Source of the DNA: Nereida sp024640765 | GTDB taxonomy: Bacteria > Pseudomonadota > Alphaproteobacteria > Rhodobacterales > Rhodobacteraceae | Length of the DNA stretch: 64,000 bases | Assembly (NCBI GenBank): GCA_024640765.1 | Contig: JAHEEK010000014.1 | Span: 1-64,000 of the forward strand | Direction of reading: 5' to 3' | Shown: one piece after another, positions 7,309 to 16,839 of the stretch | How the letters are laid out: every line of letters starts with the position of its first letter | Numbering within the stretch: the stretch's first letter is position 1 | Notes under the pieces: model-generated | The model's database searches: none | What the model was told of the DNA's origin: nothing | The model's input: the letters and a program-made list of their open reading frames with translations, nothing else | Translations under genes and position numbers: made by a program

Positions 7309-8528
7309 ACGCTTTGCCCTTTCATGAGCTTGGGCAAATCGCCGGTCAGGCCTGCGGCTTCGCGAATAAAGCCTCTGCGCAGGGCAGGAGCTGCGTTTAC
7401 GATCCCCATTCCTACGTCACGCAAGCCGCGCAAAAAGCCGTTATCATTTGAAAATAGCGCGTTGAAGCTGTCGGTTGAGGCAGCAAGAGCCGCAACATCA
7501 AAGCGCCGCCACTGCGCATAGCGCGCCAATACTAAATCGGAACCGATGTCTTCGCCCCTGCGTTTCGCCAGCGCGAGAACCTCAACAAGACTTGCTACAT
7601 CTTTCAAGCCCGCGTTCAGCCCCTGTCCCGCAATGGGGTGCACACCGTGTGCTGCGTCACCCACCAACGCGATGCGCTGTGACGTAAGGGCCTTGGCTAG
7701 GGTCAGTGACAGCGGATAGTGATAGCGTGCGCCCGCAAGTTCAATGTTTCCCAGGAAGTCCCCAAAGCGGGGCTTGAGGTGCTCAATAAAGTCATCGTCG
7801 CTCATTTTGCTAACGCGGGCCGCTGTTTCATGCGTTTCTGACCAAACAATAGAGCTTCGGTTACCACTAAGGGGTAAAATCGCCAATGGACCCGCGGGCA
7901 TGAAGAACTGATGGGCAATTCCGCCGTGCGGTTTCTCATGGGCAATCGCGCAGACCATCGCGGTTTGTTCGTACTCGCGGCCGCTGCGCATAATGCCAGC
8001 GCGCATGGCGGTGCCTGATGTGCGTCCGTCACACCCAACTAATACGCGGCACATGTGCACGGTTCCGTCCGCAAGGGTAACAGAAGCGCCAGCCGCGTCG
8101 GTGTGCTGCGCGACTACTCGGGCATTCGGCAGATGGACGATTTCAGCATTCTGGACCGCGTTCAAAAACGCACGTCGCAAATGCCGATCTTCGACCATAA
8201 ATCCCATCGGGCCTTCTTCGATTTCAGCATGATCAAAATGCATGAGAAACGGTGATGGACCTTCGCCAACGCGCCCGTCGGTTACTTTGATTTCAAGCAT
8301 CGGCTGTGCGTTGTCTTTAAGATCATCCCAAAGACCAATCCCGTTCAACAATCGCTGCGAAGCCAGTGCGATCGCATATGAGCGGCCGTTGAAATTGGAC
8401 AGCGTCTGTGTCGCGACATCTTCGGCATCAATTAACGTGACGCTCAGTCCTGCGCCTGCGGCTGCCAAAGCAAGTGCGCATCCGTTCAGGCTGCCGCCGA
8501 CAATGATCAAATCTGTACTCTTATCCAT
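7305..8528 (-). CDS. UbiH/UbiF/COQ6-type FAD-dependent hydroxylase
   Basis: 407 residues. It begins MDKSTDLIIVGGSLNGCALALAAAGAG, the N-terminal dinucleotide (ADP) motif of PHBH-fold monooxygenases, and has GDAAHGVHPIAGQGLNAGLKD in the C-terminal half, the second FAD motif that marks the ubiquinone hydroxylase branch. It probably adds one of the ring hydroxyls of ubiquinone. Which position (C1, C5, C6) cannot be decided by eye, as alphaproteobacterial enzymes vary. Although the frame stays open to 8744, the ATG at 8526-8528 was chosen because the nucleotide-binding strand follows directly. It is divergent from the amidase gene. Confidence 0.88.
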   Translation of the reverse strand: MDKSTDLIIVGGSLNGCALALAAAGAGLSVTLIDAEDVATQTLSNFNGRSYAIALASQRLLNGIGLWDDLKDNAQPMLEIKVTDGRVGEGPSPFLMHFDHAEIEEGPMGFMVEDRHLRRAFLNAVQNAEIVHLPNARVVAQHTDAAGASVTLADGTVHMCRVLVGCDGRTSGTAMRAGIMRSGREYEQTAMVCAIAHEKPHGGIAHQFFMPAGPLAILPLSGNRSSIVWSETHETAARVSKMSDDDFIEHLKPRFGDFLGNIELAGARYHYPLSLTLAKALTSQRIALVGDAAHGVHPIAGQGLNAGLKDVASLVEVLALAKRRGEDIGSDLVLARYAQWRRFDVAALAASTDSFNALFSNDNGFLRGLRDVGMGIVNAAPALRRGFIREAAGLTGDLPKLMKGQSV

Positions 8529-8619
8529 GTTGCTGAATATGGGCGTTGGGGCGGGATTGTCCATGCTGGATGCAGCGGATAGGTTTCGCCTGAGACAATT
8601 TATCTTGGGGTATTCCGGT

Positions 8620-9945
8620 ATGCATAAATGGCAAACGATGACGGCCGTTGATCTTGGGCGTGGTATTGGCGCAGGCGATATCGATCCTGTTGAGTTGTGC
8701 GATGTTTTTCTGGATGCGATTGCGGCCCACCCCTTTACAGACAAAATCTACGCTCGCGTTACTGCTGATCGCGCCCGGGCCGAGGCGCTTGCAGCGCGAA
8801 CTAGGCAACAAAATGGGGGCCGGCTGTGCCCGCTTGATGGCGTTCCGATTTCTTGGAAGGACCTGTTTGATACGGCGGGTACTGTCACGGAGGCAGGGTC
8901 AAAGCTGCTTGCAGGGCGAACCCCAGATGCAGACGCTCTTGTTTTGCAACGCGCAACACAAATGGGTCTGGTCTGCCTTGGTAAAACACATATGTCCGAG
9001 TTGGCGTTTTCTGGCCTTGGGTATAATCCTGTCACAGCGACTAGCCCATGTGTGAACGACCATGATGCAGTTGCCGGCGGGTCATCATCTGGCGCTGCTG
9101 CATCCGTTGCGTTTGGTTTGGCGGCTGCCGCGATAGGTTCTGATACGGGCGGGTCCGTCAGAATTCCTGCTGTTTGGAATGACCTTGTAGGGCTTAAGAC
9201 AACCCATGGGGTGATCGCAACGAAAGGTGTGGTGCCGCTTTGCCAGCGGTTTGACACCGTTGGGCCGCTGTGTCGTAGCGTGGAGGATGCCGCAGCACTG
9301 TTTGATGTGTTGGGTGGTGGCAGCGTTGATCTGGCTCATGCGTCTCTTGAAGGGGTGCGGTTTGGGGCATTGCAAACAGTGGTGCTTGAAGGTTTGGAAG
9401 ATGCGCCGCGCGCAGCGTACGAGCGCGCAGTCGAAGCCATTAAACGGGCAGGTGCTGTTGTTGAACCGTTGGAGTTTGAGGCCCTAAATGATGCCTTCGC
9501 GGTTGCGGGGCCGCTTTTTACTGCTGAAGCTTATGGCACATGGGGCGAAGTTATTGAGGCGTCGCCAGACACAATGTTCGATCAGGTTCGCGAGCGATTT
9601 AGAGCCGGCAAAAACGTAGCCGCATCTGATTTCGCGGCGGGTTGGCAAAAGTTGGATCAGATCCGGCACGAATATGCTCTTCAAGCCGCGCGATTTGACG
9701 GGGTGTTATTGCCGACTGCGCCTATCATGCCGCCAAACTTGGCGAGGTTGATCGCAGAGCCTGACTATTTTGTTGAGGCGAATTTGATGGCGCTTCGCAA
9801 TACGCGCGTGGCCAATCTTCTGGGATTGTGCTCGGTCACGGTGCCCGCAGGCCACAAATCGACGGGCCTCATGATTAATTGTTTGCCGATGCAAGACGCC
9901 AAAGCACTGCGATTAGCTGCTGCAATAAGCGTAATAGGGGCCTAA
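8620..9945 (+). CDS. Amidase signature family protein
   Basis: 441 residues with the complete amidase signature: the catalytic Lys in DGVPISWKDLFDTAGTVTEAGS, the glycine/serine motif AGGSSSGAAASVAFG and the nucleophile region GSDTGGSVRIPA. These enzymes hydrolyse amides through a Ser-cisSer-Lys triad, and the family includes GatA. The absence of gatB/gatC and the divergence from GatA consensus around these motifs suggest a general or small-molecule amidase of unknown substrate. The start ATG at 8620 (MHKWQTMTAVDLG) fits the family's normal beginning; upstream in-frame codons would overlap the promoter region shared with the divergent hydroxylase. Confidence 0.88.
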   Translation: MHKWQTMTAVDLGRGIGAGDIDPVELCDVFLDAIAAHPFTDKIYARVTADRARAEALAARTRQQNGGRLCPLDGVPISWKDLFDTAGTVTEAGSKLLAGRTPDADALVLQRATQMGLVCLGKTHMSELAFSGLGYNPVTATSPCVNDHDAVAGGSSSGAAASVAFGLAAAAIGSDTGGSVRIPAVWNDLVGLKTTHGVIATKGVVPLCQRFDTVGPLCRSVEDAAALFDVLGGGSVDLAHASLEGVRFGALQTVVLEGLEDAPRAAYERAVEAIKRAGAVVEPLEFEALNDAFAVAGPLFTAEAYGTWGEVIEASPDTMFDQVRERFRAGKNVAASDFAAGWQKLDQIRHEYALQAARFDGVLLPTAPIMPPNLARLIAEPDYFVEANLMALRNTRVANLLGLCSVTVPAGHKSTGLMINCLPMQDAKALRLAAAISVIGA

Positions 9946-10055
9946 AAGTCACATAACCGCCCAATACTGTTGGCTTTTTCTGGACGCAGCGCCCCTGATT
10001 TGGTTTAATGGTGGGATAACGGGGCGATAATGATCCCGAACATGAGGCAGTATTG

Positions 10056-11234
10056 ATGTATCCCCAGCGGTTTAGCGCCCTTCCGGCCTATGCATTTCCG
10101 CGTTTGCGCGCGTTATTGGACAACCTGCCGTCTGGCGGTGAACCGATTGCTATGACCATTGGTGAGCCACAGCATGCGTTTCCCGAATTTGTCCCCGAGG
10201 TTCTTGCGGCCCATGTGTCGGGCTTTAACAAATACCCCCCCAACGATGGCGCGCCAGAGTTGCTTGAAGCCATCGCCTCTTGGGTCGGTCGCCGGTTCGG
10301 CGCAAAAGTTGATGCAACGACTGAGGTCCTGACGCTTAACGGAACTCGCGAGGGCCTGTATAATGTGAACATGGCGCTGTGCCCTGAGAGTGAGGACGGG
10401 CAGCCGCCAGTCGTCCTTATTCCGAACCCGTTTTATCAAGTTTATGCAGTTAGCACGCTGAGCGCGTCCGCTGAGCCCGTTTATGTAAATGCCACCGCAG
10501 AGACTGGCTTTTTGCCTGATTACGCAGGCCTGCCCGAAGATGTGCTTAAGCGTACTGCCATGTGTTATATCTGTTCACCGGCGAACCCGCAGGGTGCCGT
10601 AGCAACGGAAAGCTATTGGCGCGAGTTGATTGGCTTGGCCGAGCGGTTTGATTTCAAGATTATCGCGGATGAGTGCTATTCCGAGGTCTACCGCGACGCC
10701 CCGCCGACTGGTGCGCTGGAAGTTGCGCAAAAAATGGGTGCTGATCCCGAGCGCGTCTTGATTTTCCACTCGCTGTCAAAGCGGTCAAATTTGGCGGGCT
10801 TGCGCTCAGGGTTTGTTGTTTCAGGGCCGCAGAATATTGGGCGGATGAAACAGCTGAGAAACTACGCTGGTACACCACTGCCATTGCCGTTGCAGCATGT
10901 TGCTGTCGCGTGTTGGAACGATGAAACCCACGTTGCGGCGTCTCGGGCGCTTTACGCAGAGAAGTTTGATCTGGCCGATGAGGTTTTTGCTGGTGTCGAG
11001 GGCTATCAATCGCCCGAGGCTGGTTTCTTTTTGTGGCTGCCTGTCGAGGATGCAGAACAAGCAGCAGTAAAGCTTTGGACGCAAACGGGCGTTCGTGTTC
11101 TGCCTGGTAGTTATCTGAGCCGCGATACGGATGCAGGTAATCCGGGGCAAAATTATATTCGGGTCGCATTGGTGGCCCCAAAACAAGACGTGCAGCGCGG
11201 GCTTATTGCCTTACGCGACTGCATCTACGGATGA
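10056..11234 (+). CDS. Class I/II PLP-dependent aminotransferase (DapC-like)
   Basis: 392 residues, a fold-type I aminotransferase. Recognisable parts are FNKYPPNDGAPELLEAIASW, the LNGTREGLYN loop, CSPANPQGAVA, the PLP-aspartate region ADECYSEVY and the Schiff-base lysine in HSLSKRSNLAGLRSGF. Similar proteins are often called N-succinyldiaminopimelate aminotransferase, which would place it in lysine and peptidoglycan precursor synthesis, but substrate cannot be proved from sequence alone. The ATG at 10056 is preferred over the TTG just before it. The stop overlaps the ftsK start (ATGA). Confidence 0.85.
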   Translation: MYPQRFSALPAYAFPRLRALLDNLPSGGEPIAMTIGEPQHAFPEFVPEVLAAHVSGFNKYPPNDGAPELLEAIASWVGRRFGAKVDATTEVLTLNGTREGLYNVNMALCPESEDGQPPVVLIPNPFYQVYAVSTLSASAEPVYVNATAETGFLPDYAGLPEDVLKRTAMCYICSPANPQGAVATESYWRELIGLAERFDFKIIADECYSEVYRDAPPTGALEVAQKMGADPERVLIFHSLSKRSNLAGLRSGFVVSGPQNIGRMKQLRNYAGTPLPLPLQHVAVACWNDETHVAASRALYAEKFDLADEVFAGVEGYQSPEAGFFLWLPVEDAEQAAVKLWTQTGVRVLPGSYLSRDTDAGNPGQNYIRVALVAPKQDVQRGLIALRDCIYG

Positions 11235-14161
11235 GGAAACGGGATATGGCACTACGCACACAAGGTGACCCTTTGTTCGATACGGACATGCAGGCGGCGA
11301 TTGAAAAACGCTCGAAAGAGTTGATTGGTCTTGGCCTTTTGATCTTGGGCGCGCTGAGCTGGGCGATGCTGTGGAGTTATTCTCCGTCCGATCCAAACTT
11401 TATGGTCGCCACAACAGCACCGATCGAGAATTGGCTTGGCCGCTTTGGCGCGTCACTGTCTGGTCCGCTTTTCATGATCGTGGGTAAAGGCGCGTGGGTC
11501 ATCCCAGCAGTGTTTATCGCGTGGGGCGTGCGCTTTATTTTGCACCGCGGTCAAGAACGTGCGGTGAGCTGTCTGATTTTCTTTCCAATTTTGGTCGCGA
11601 TCGCCTCTGTCTATGGTGCAAGCCTGACGCCACCTGCGGGGTGGAACCACTCGTTTGGCTTGGGCGGATTGTTTGGCGAGACTACTCTTGCGGTCATTCT
11701 TAGTATCTTGCCGTTTTCCCCCGCGTTCGGGGTCAAGCTGATGTCCCTGCTGACTGGTTTGGGCAGTGTGGCGCTTGGTCTGTTCGTCCTTGGGTTCATC
11801 AAAGATGAGCTGCGTGTGATCGGACGTTTCTTGTTGGTGGGTTTGGTTGTCACGTATGCGCAGACGTTGAAAGTGTTGGGTAAAGGCGCTTCAGGGGCGG
11901 GTGTTGCTGCGCGCCACATGGCCGAGCGTCATGCGCAGATGTGTGAGGCACGCGCGGATGCAAAAGCACTTGAGGCAGCACACCGTCATGAAACACTTCT
12001 ACCTATGATGCAAAGCGCGGAAGAAAAAGCACGCGTGGCGTCTGTTGTACGTGCGGACCCTGCATTTGGGGTCGAGCCTACGGTAGCTACAAATGCGGCT
12101 CCCTTGGTTGCTGATCCACGCCCCGCGCCGATGCCGGTGGCCGAGCCAAAGACAGGCCTGCTTGCGCGCTTGATGCCAAAACCTGCACCTATGCCTGAAC
12201 CAGAATTGGTTGAGCCTGTCTTAAGTGCTGATTTGTCTGCACCGGATGCGGGAACTGTATCTGCGCGTATTTCTGACGCGATTAAGAACCGCGCGCGCGG
12301 TGTCGCGCAAGCTACGCCACAAACTGCGGCGCGCGTTGAGCCATCATTGACGCCCCGTGGCCCTGAGCCGTTGATTGCCCAAACAACTCCGCCACAGATG
12401 TATGCGGATGAGGCGCCAATGATGCATGAGGCCCTTGATGAGGGGGCGGATGCCTTGGTTGAAAGCTATGATTCGGTGACGCCCCACGCGGCTGACCCTT
12501 ACGCCGCGGCAACTCAAACGCCGCCTATGCAAATTCCCACACCGCAAGCGCGTTCAGTTGTGCAGCATCCTGTGAAAAAGGCGATTGTGCCATCACGTCA
12601 GGCTAAAGCTGAGGCGCAGCCAGCCCTGAAGTTTGAGGAGAGCGCGAGCCAGTTTGACCTGCCGCCATTGAACCTGTTGCGTGCGCCGGACACTGTTGAG
12701 CGGCATCATCTGTCCGATGATGCGCTTGAGCAAAACGCACGGATGCTGGAAAGTGTTCTGGATGATTACGGCGTAAAAGGTGAGATTGTCAGTGTTCGCC
12801 CAGGCCCCGTTGTAACGATGTACGAGCTTGAGCCTGCACCCGGTTTGAAGGCCAGCCGCGTTATTGGTCTGGCCGATGACATTGCGCGTTCAATGTCTGC
12901 GCTTTCCGCGCGTGTTTCTACCGTGCCGGGACGTTCTGTTATTGGGGTCGAGTTGCCCAACGAAAACCGTGAAATGGTGGTTCTGCGCGAAATCCTGTCA
13001 GCACGTGATTTTGGTGACAGCAGCATGCGCCTGCCGCTTGCCTTGGGCAAAGATATTGGCGGCGACAGCATTGTGGCTAACCTTGCCAAGATGCCCCACC
13101 TGTTGATCGCGGGGACAACCGGTTCTGGTAAGTCTGTGGCGATCAACACAATGATTTTGTCGCTGCTTTACAAACTTACACCCGATGAGTGCCGCCTGAT
13201 CATGATTGATCCCAAAATGCTCGAACTGAGTGTTTATGACGGCATTCCGCACCTGCTTAGCCCTGTTGTGACTGACCCCAAAAAGGCAGTTGTTGCGCTG
13301 AAGTGGACTGTGGGCGAGATGGAAGAGCGTTACCGCAAGATGTCGAAAATGGGTGTGCGTAACATTGAAGGTTACAACAGCCGCGTCCGCGACACTTTGG
13401 CCAAAGGTGAGCTGTTCAGCCGTACGGTTCAAACCGGTTTTGATGAAGACACAGGCGAGCCGATTTTTGAGAGCGAAGAATTCCAGCCCGAAGTGCTGCC
13501 CTACATCGTGGTCATCGTTGATGAGATGGCAGATCTGATGATGGTGGCGGGTAAAGAGATCGAAGCCTGCATTCAGCGGCTCGCACAAATGGCGCGCGCG
13601 TCGGGCATTCACCTGATCATGGCCACTCAACGTCCGTCTGTTGACGTTATCACGGGTACAATTAAGGCAAACTTCCCCACGCGGATTTCGTTTCAAGTGA
13701 CTTCAAAAATTGATAGTCGCACCATTCTGGGTGAGCAGGGCGCCGAGCAGCTTTTGGGCATGGGTGACATGCTTTATATGGCTGGGGGCTCCAAAATTAC
13801 TCGTGTTCACGGGCCATTCTGCTCAGATGAAGAAGTTGAGGAAATTGTAAATTACCTCAAGGCCTTTGGCCCACCTGAATATAAAAGTGGTGTTGTTGAT
13901 GGCCCCGCGTCGGATCAAGAAAGTGATATCGATCTGGTTCTTGGGCTTGGTGGCAATACCGATGGCGAAGATGCGCTGTATGATACTGCGGTGCAAATCG
14001 TGGTTAAGGATCGCAAGTGCTCGACCAGTTATATTCAGCGTAAACTGGCAATTGGGTACAACAAAGCCGCGCGCCTTGTAGAGCAGATGGAGGAGGAAGG
14101 TCTTGTCTCTCCTGCTAACCACGTTGGCAAGCGCGAGATCCTGATCCCAGAGGCGCAATAA
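11231..14161 (+). CDS. ftsK: DNA translocase FtsK
   Basis: 976 residues. N-terminal membrane segments (about 30-200) anchor it at the division septum, a proline/alanine-rich linker covers about 230-480, and the RecA-type motor follows with Walker A GTTGSGKS (628-635), the Walker B-like VVIVDEMADLMM and RPSVDVITGTIKANFPTRISFQ. The C-terminal ~70 residues form the winged-helix gamma domain that reads polarity sequences and contacts XerCD (CSTSYIQRKLAIGYNKAARLVEQMEEEG). It pumps chromosome termini through the closing septum. The ATG overlaps the stop of the aminotransferase gene. Confidence 0.96.
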   Translation: MRKRDMALRTQGDPLFDTDMQAAIEKRSKELIGLGLLILGALSWAMLWSYSPSDPNFMVATTAPIENWLGRFGASLSGPLFMIVGKGAWVIPAVFIAWGVRFILHRGQERAVSCLIFFPILVAIASVYGASLTPPAGWNHSFGLGGLFGETTLAVILSILPFSPAFGVKLMSLLTGLGSVALGLFVLGFIKDELRVIGRFLLVGLVVTYAQTLKVLGKGASGAGVAARHMAERHAQMCEARADAKALEAAHRHETLLPMMQSAEEKARVASVVRADPAFGVEPTVATNAAPLVADPRPAPMPVAEPKTGLLARLMPKPAPMPEPELVEPVLSADLSAPDAGTVSARISDAIKNRARGVAQATPQTAARVEPSLTPRGPEPLIAQTTPPQMYADEAPMMHEALDEGADALVESYDSVTPHAADPYAAATQTPPMQIPTPQARSVVQHPVKKAIVPSRQAKAEAQPALKFEESASQFDLPPLNLLRAPDTVERHHLSDDALEQNARMLESVLDDYGVKGEIVSVRPGPVVTMYELEPAPGLKASRVIGLADDIARSMSALSARVSTVPGRSVIGVELPNENREMVVLREILSARDFGDSSMRLPLALGKDIGGDSIVANLAKMPHLLIAGTTGSGKSVAINTMILSLLYKLTPDECRLIMIDPKMLELSVYDGIPHLLSPVVTDPKKAVVALKWTVGEMEERYRKMSKMGVRNIEGYNSRVRDTLAKGELFSRTVQTGFDEDTGEPIFESEEFQPEVLPYIVVIVDEMADLMMVAGKEIEACIQRLAQMARASGIHLIMATQRPSVDVITGTIKANFPTRISFQVTSKIDSRTILGEQGAEQLLGMGDMLYMAGGSKITRVHGPFCSDEEVEEIVNYLKAFGPPEYKSGVVDGPASDQESDIDLVLGLGGNTDGEDALYDTAVQIVVKDRKCSTSYIQRKLAIGYNKAARLVEQMEEEGLVSPANHVGKREILIPEAQ

Positions 14162-14257
14162 TACGCGCAAAAACGAAAATGTTAGGCGATGTTATTGCCT
14201 AGCACTGGTAACTCCGCGAAACAGTGTCATGTAAATGATGCAAAGGTTTGGATGCGG

Positions 14258-14866
14258 ATGAATAGAATGACCAAAATAGCTAGTTTTGCGATGATGGTGC
14301 TTTTGGCGCTTGGCGGTCCTGCATCTGCTGCTGAGAAGCTCTCACTAGATCAGATATCGGGCTATCTTAACGACATGACCACTGCGCGGGGGGAGTTCAC
14401 GCAGATCAATGCGGACCAGACTATTTCTACGGGCACAATCTACATCAAGCGCCCCGGACGCATCCGGTTTGAGTACAACCCGCCAGAGCAAACGCTTGTG
14501 ATGGCTGGCGGCAGTCAGGTGGCGATCTTTGATGGCAAGTCAGCAAATAATCCCGATCAATATCCATTGCGCCGCACACCGCTGAACCTTTTGCTGGAAC
14601 GCAACGTGGACTTGGCAAAACGCGATATGGTTGTGGGACATGAATTTGATGGCACGGCGACGTTTGTGCGCGCACAGGACCCTGAAAATCCGCAATACGG
14701 CAGTATCCAACTTGTGTTCACCGACAGCCCAACGCAGCTTCGCCAGTGGATCATCACGGATGAGATCGGCTCAGAGACAACCGTGATCCTTGGTCAGCTT
14801 GAGACGGATATCCCTCTTGAAGCGCGCTTGTTCAGCATCCCCCAAGAGGCGGAAAATTGGAACTAG
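14258..14866 (+). CDS. lolA: Outer-membrane lipoprotein carrier protein LolA
   Basis: 202 residues. It starts with a signal peptide (MNRMTKIASFAMMVLLALGGPASAA, cleavage after ASA) and has the LolA core: MTTARGEFTQINADQTISTGTIYIKRPGRIRFEYNPP, then LRQWIITDEIG and TTVILGQLETDIPLEARLFSIP. It carries lipoproteins through the periplasm from LolCDE to the outer membrane. Several in-frame ATGs exist (14252, 14258, 14267); 14258 gives a compact signal peptide. ftsK-lolA adjacency is common in alphaproteobacteria. The stop faces the convergent transglycosylase lipoprotein gene. Confidence 0.92.
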   Translation: MNRMTKIASFAMMVLLALGGPASAAEKLSLDQISGYLNDMTTARGEFTQINADQTISTGTIYIKRPGRIRFEYNPPEQTLVMAGGSQVAIFDGKSANNPDQYPLRRTPLNLLLERNVDLAKRDMVVGHEFDGTATFVRAQDPENPQYGSIQLVFTDSPTQLRQWIITDEIGSETTVILGQLETDIPLEARLFSIPQEAENWN

Positions 14867-14877
14867 CGGTTACGCGC

Positions 14878-15462
14878 TTATGCCTTGCCGCAAGCGCGGA
14901 GTTGACCGTCATAAGTTACTGCGCGGTTACCGACTTCACGTGAGACCCGTAGCAACCACGGCTTTCGGCTGTAACTTCCGCGCGCGTATCCGGTGCGACC
15001 TTCATGATATGCAAGGTATTGATTACGAGCGTCGTTGAGCGAGATGCCTAGTCTGTTGCGCGATTTCACCATGTACCAGCCAATAAAATCAGTTGCTGCG
15101 CCGATCCTGTCCCGGCGGGCAGCCCAACGCCGTTGATCAGACCGGTATTCGTCCCACGTTCCATCAAGCGCCTGGCTGTAGCCATAAGCTGAGCTTTGAC
15201 GGCCTAATGGAATAACCCCGAGGGCAAAGCGATAGGGTGTACGTGCATTGGCAATGAACTTACTCTCTTGATAGATTACAGCCATTTGAACAGAGATAGG
15301 CACACCCCATTTACCCTGTGTCTTACGCATTGCCCGCAGATAGGATGGACGTTGATCAAGGATACTGCAAGCATTGTCAAGGTTGCGAGGCGCCGAATAA
15401 TTGCTGCTGCCGCAACCTGCGATTAGCACGCAAAAAATCAATGCGGTGGATAGTCGTTTCAT
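14878..15462 (-). CDS. Lytic-transglycosylase (SLT) domain lipoprotein
   Basis: 194 residues. A short hydrophobic signal ends in the lipobox LIAGC (lipidated C17). The mature part has an SLT-type lysozyme fold: the likely catalytic Glu is in MAVIYQESKF, and AYGYSQALDGTWDEY and DFIGWYMVKSRNRLGIS follow the Slt motif order, ending with a YLAYHEGRTGYARGSY segment. Such enzymes cleave the glycan chain to 1,6-anhydromuropeptides. The lipobox places it in the envelope; outer-membrane sorting is probable, as residue +2 is Gly rather than Asp. Confidence 0.85.
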   Translation of the reverse strand: MKRLSTALIFCVLIAGCGSSNYSAPRNLDNACSILDQRPSYLRAMRKTQGKWGVPISVQMAVIYQESKFIANARTPYRFALGVIPLGRQSSAYGYSQALDGTWDEYRSDQRRWAARRDRIGAATDFIGWYMVKSRNRLGISLNDARNQYLAYHEGRTGYARGSYSRKPWLLRVSREVGNRAVTYDGQLRACGKA

Positions 15463-15541
15463 TTGCCTGTTCCCATTTTGATTGGGTTATGCGTTCTAAA
15501 TAACTCAAATGATGGGTCTGCGAAAGATGTTTTGGATTTCG

Positions 15542-16423
15542 CTACACAAGAAACGCCAATGTCAGCGGGATCGTGATCAAGGACATCACTGTTGAAGCAA
15601 CCACCAAGCCCGCAACGGCATCTGCGTCCGCACCGTATTTTTCTGCGAGTAAATAGGATGTCACTGCGACAGGTGTTGCGATTTGTACAATCAAGACTGC
15701 TGCGGCCGTGGATTCTAATCCAAAGCATTGCGCGATGAGAGCTGTGGCTCCAACGCAGACCACAACTTTCAGTGCTGACAAAATGATTGAAAGGGGAAGG
15801 TGCGCCGGTGTGAGGCGGGCCACGGCAACCCCCAAAGTGATCAGCATGATCGGGATTGCCATATCCCCAACAAGGCCCAAGGCGTTTGTCAGGAATGTCG
15901 GTGTTTCCCAGCCTTGCCACAAAAACAACGCACCCAAAATGGTGGCCGCTACGATAGGTTCCTTGAGGACCTTAAGCGGGGAGCCGCCCCCCGCGACCAA
16001 CCAGATGCCAAAGGTGAATGAGTAGATTGCCATGATCGCGAAAACCACAACCGCATAGCCAAAGCCGGCCTCTCCAAACGCAAAAAGGCACAGCGGCAGG
16101 CCAAGGTTACCAGTGTTGCCCATGATCAACGGGGCAAGATAGGTGCGCCGGTCGAGCTTGCCTATTGCGACCAGCCCCCAGCACAGCAGGGTTACCGCGC
16201 CGTATGCCGCAACAGTGGCAAGAGACAGCAGCGTCAGCGCGTTTGGATCAATTTCGGTTTGCATCAAAGCAACAAAGATCAAGCAGGGCACAGATATTGT
16301 CATGGCCAGTCGCGTGACGAATTCGACACGATACTCAAAGCCCACTTTCACCCAAACAAAGCCAATCATGCCAAGGATAAATACCGGTGCTGTGATCTCG
16401 AGAACTGTTAATGCGAGGTTCAC
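15542..16423 (-). CDS. AEC-family (auxin efflux carrier-like) transporter
   Basis: 293 residues, highly hydrophobic, with about ten membrane segments arranged as two halves, matching the AEC/BART permeases that move malonate, malate or amino-acid-derived acids. Landmarks are the N-terminal VFILGMIGFVWVK helix, LIMGNTGNLGLPLCLFAFGE (a typical AEC motif with N and G residues) and IATPVAVTSYLLAEKYGAD late in the protein. A GTG at 16421-16423, with AAGGA 8 bases upstream, fits better than the earlier in-frame start because the first helix begins directly after it. The substrate is unknown. Confidence 0.85.
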   Translation of the reverse strand: MNLALTVLEITAPVFILGMIGFVWVKVGFEYRVEFVTRLAMTISVPCLIFVALMQTEIDPNALTLLSLATVAAYGAVTLLCWGLVAIGKLDRRTYLAPLIMGNTGNLGLPLCLFAFGEAGFGYAVVVFAIMAIYSFTFGIWLVAGGGSPLKVLKEPIVAATILGALFLWQGWETPTFLTNALGLVGDMAIPIMLITLGVAVARLTPAHLPLSIILSALKVVVCVGATALIAQCFGLESTAAAVLIVQIATPVAVTSYLLAEKYGADADAVAGLVVASTVMSLITIPLTLAFLV

Positions 16424-16508
16424 AAACTGTTTCCTTCGATTTGGGGTTCGGAGCCCTAGACTCACGTTGCTACAAAGTTTAGGCAATGGCCTCGGGGGTT
16501 ACAACGCT

Positions 16509-16835
16509 ATGCTCAAAACGCGCGCAAAATACTATCTGGGCCAAATCGTTCGGCATAAAAACCACCCGTTCCGCGGTGTGGTTTTCGACGTGGATGCAGA
16601 GTTTGCCAACACCGAAGAGTGGTACGACTCAATCCCCGAGGAAAGCCGGCCTGTGAAGGACCAGCCCTTTTATCACCTTTTGGCGGAAAATGAGCAAAGC
16701 TACTACGTCGCCTATGTTTCTGAGCAAAACCTGATCGCAGACTACTCCGGAGAGCCAGTTGGCCATCCCGATTTGGATGAGATGTTTGGCCCCTTCAATG
16801 ATGGGGCCTACCAACTGCAATACCAGCTAAACTAG
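16509..16835 (+). CDS. hspQ: Heat-shock protein HspQ (YccV)
   Basis: 108 residues, the usual HspQ length. The whole protein matches the hemimethylated-DNA-binding/YccV family: AKYYLGQIVRHKNHPFRGVVFDVD, the conserved PFYHLLAENEQ segment and YVSEQNLIADYSGEPVGHPDL. In enterobacteria HspQ enhances Lon-dependent proteolysis and promotes decay of mutant DnaA. The start at 16509 lies directly before the conserved core. It is divergent from the AEC transporter and convergent with the gamma-glutamyltransferase, whose stop is 4 bp away. Confidence 0.94.
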   Translation: MLKTRAKYYLGQIVRHKNHPFRGVVFDVDAEFANTEEWYDSIPEESRPVKDQPFYHLLAENEQSYYVAYVSEQNLIADYSGEPVGHPDLDEMFGPFNDGAYQLQYQLN

Positions 16836-16839
16836 CAGG

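Noticed and set aside
12998..13696. Open minus-strand frame of 232 codons inside ftsK
   Set aside because: Fully inside the conserved FtsK motor domain; low-complexity His/Asn/Gln-rich composition, no ribosome-binding site or family.
14174..14206. Weak hairpin (TTAGGC...GCCTAG) between ftsK and lolA
   Set aside because: Only about 5 bp of stem and no T run; not a convincing terminator.
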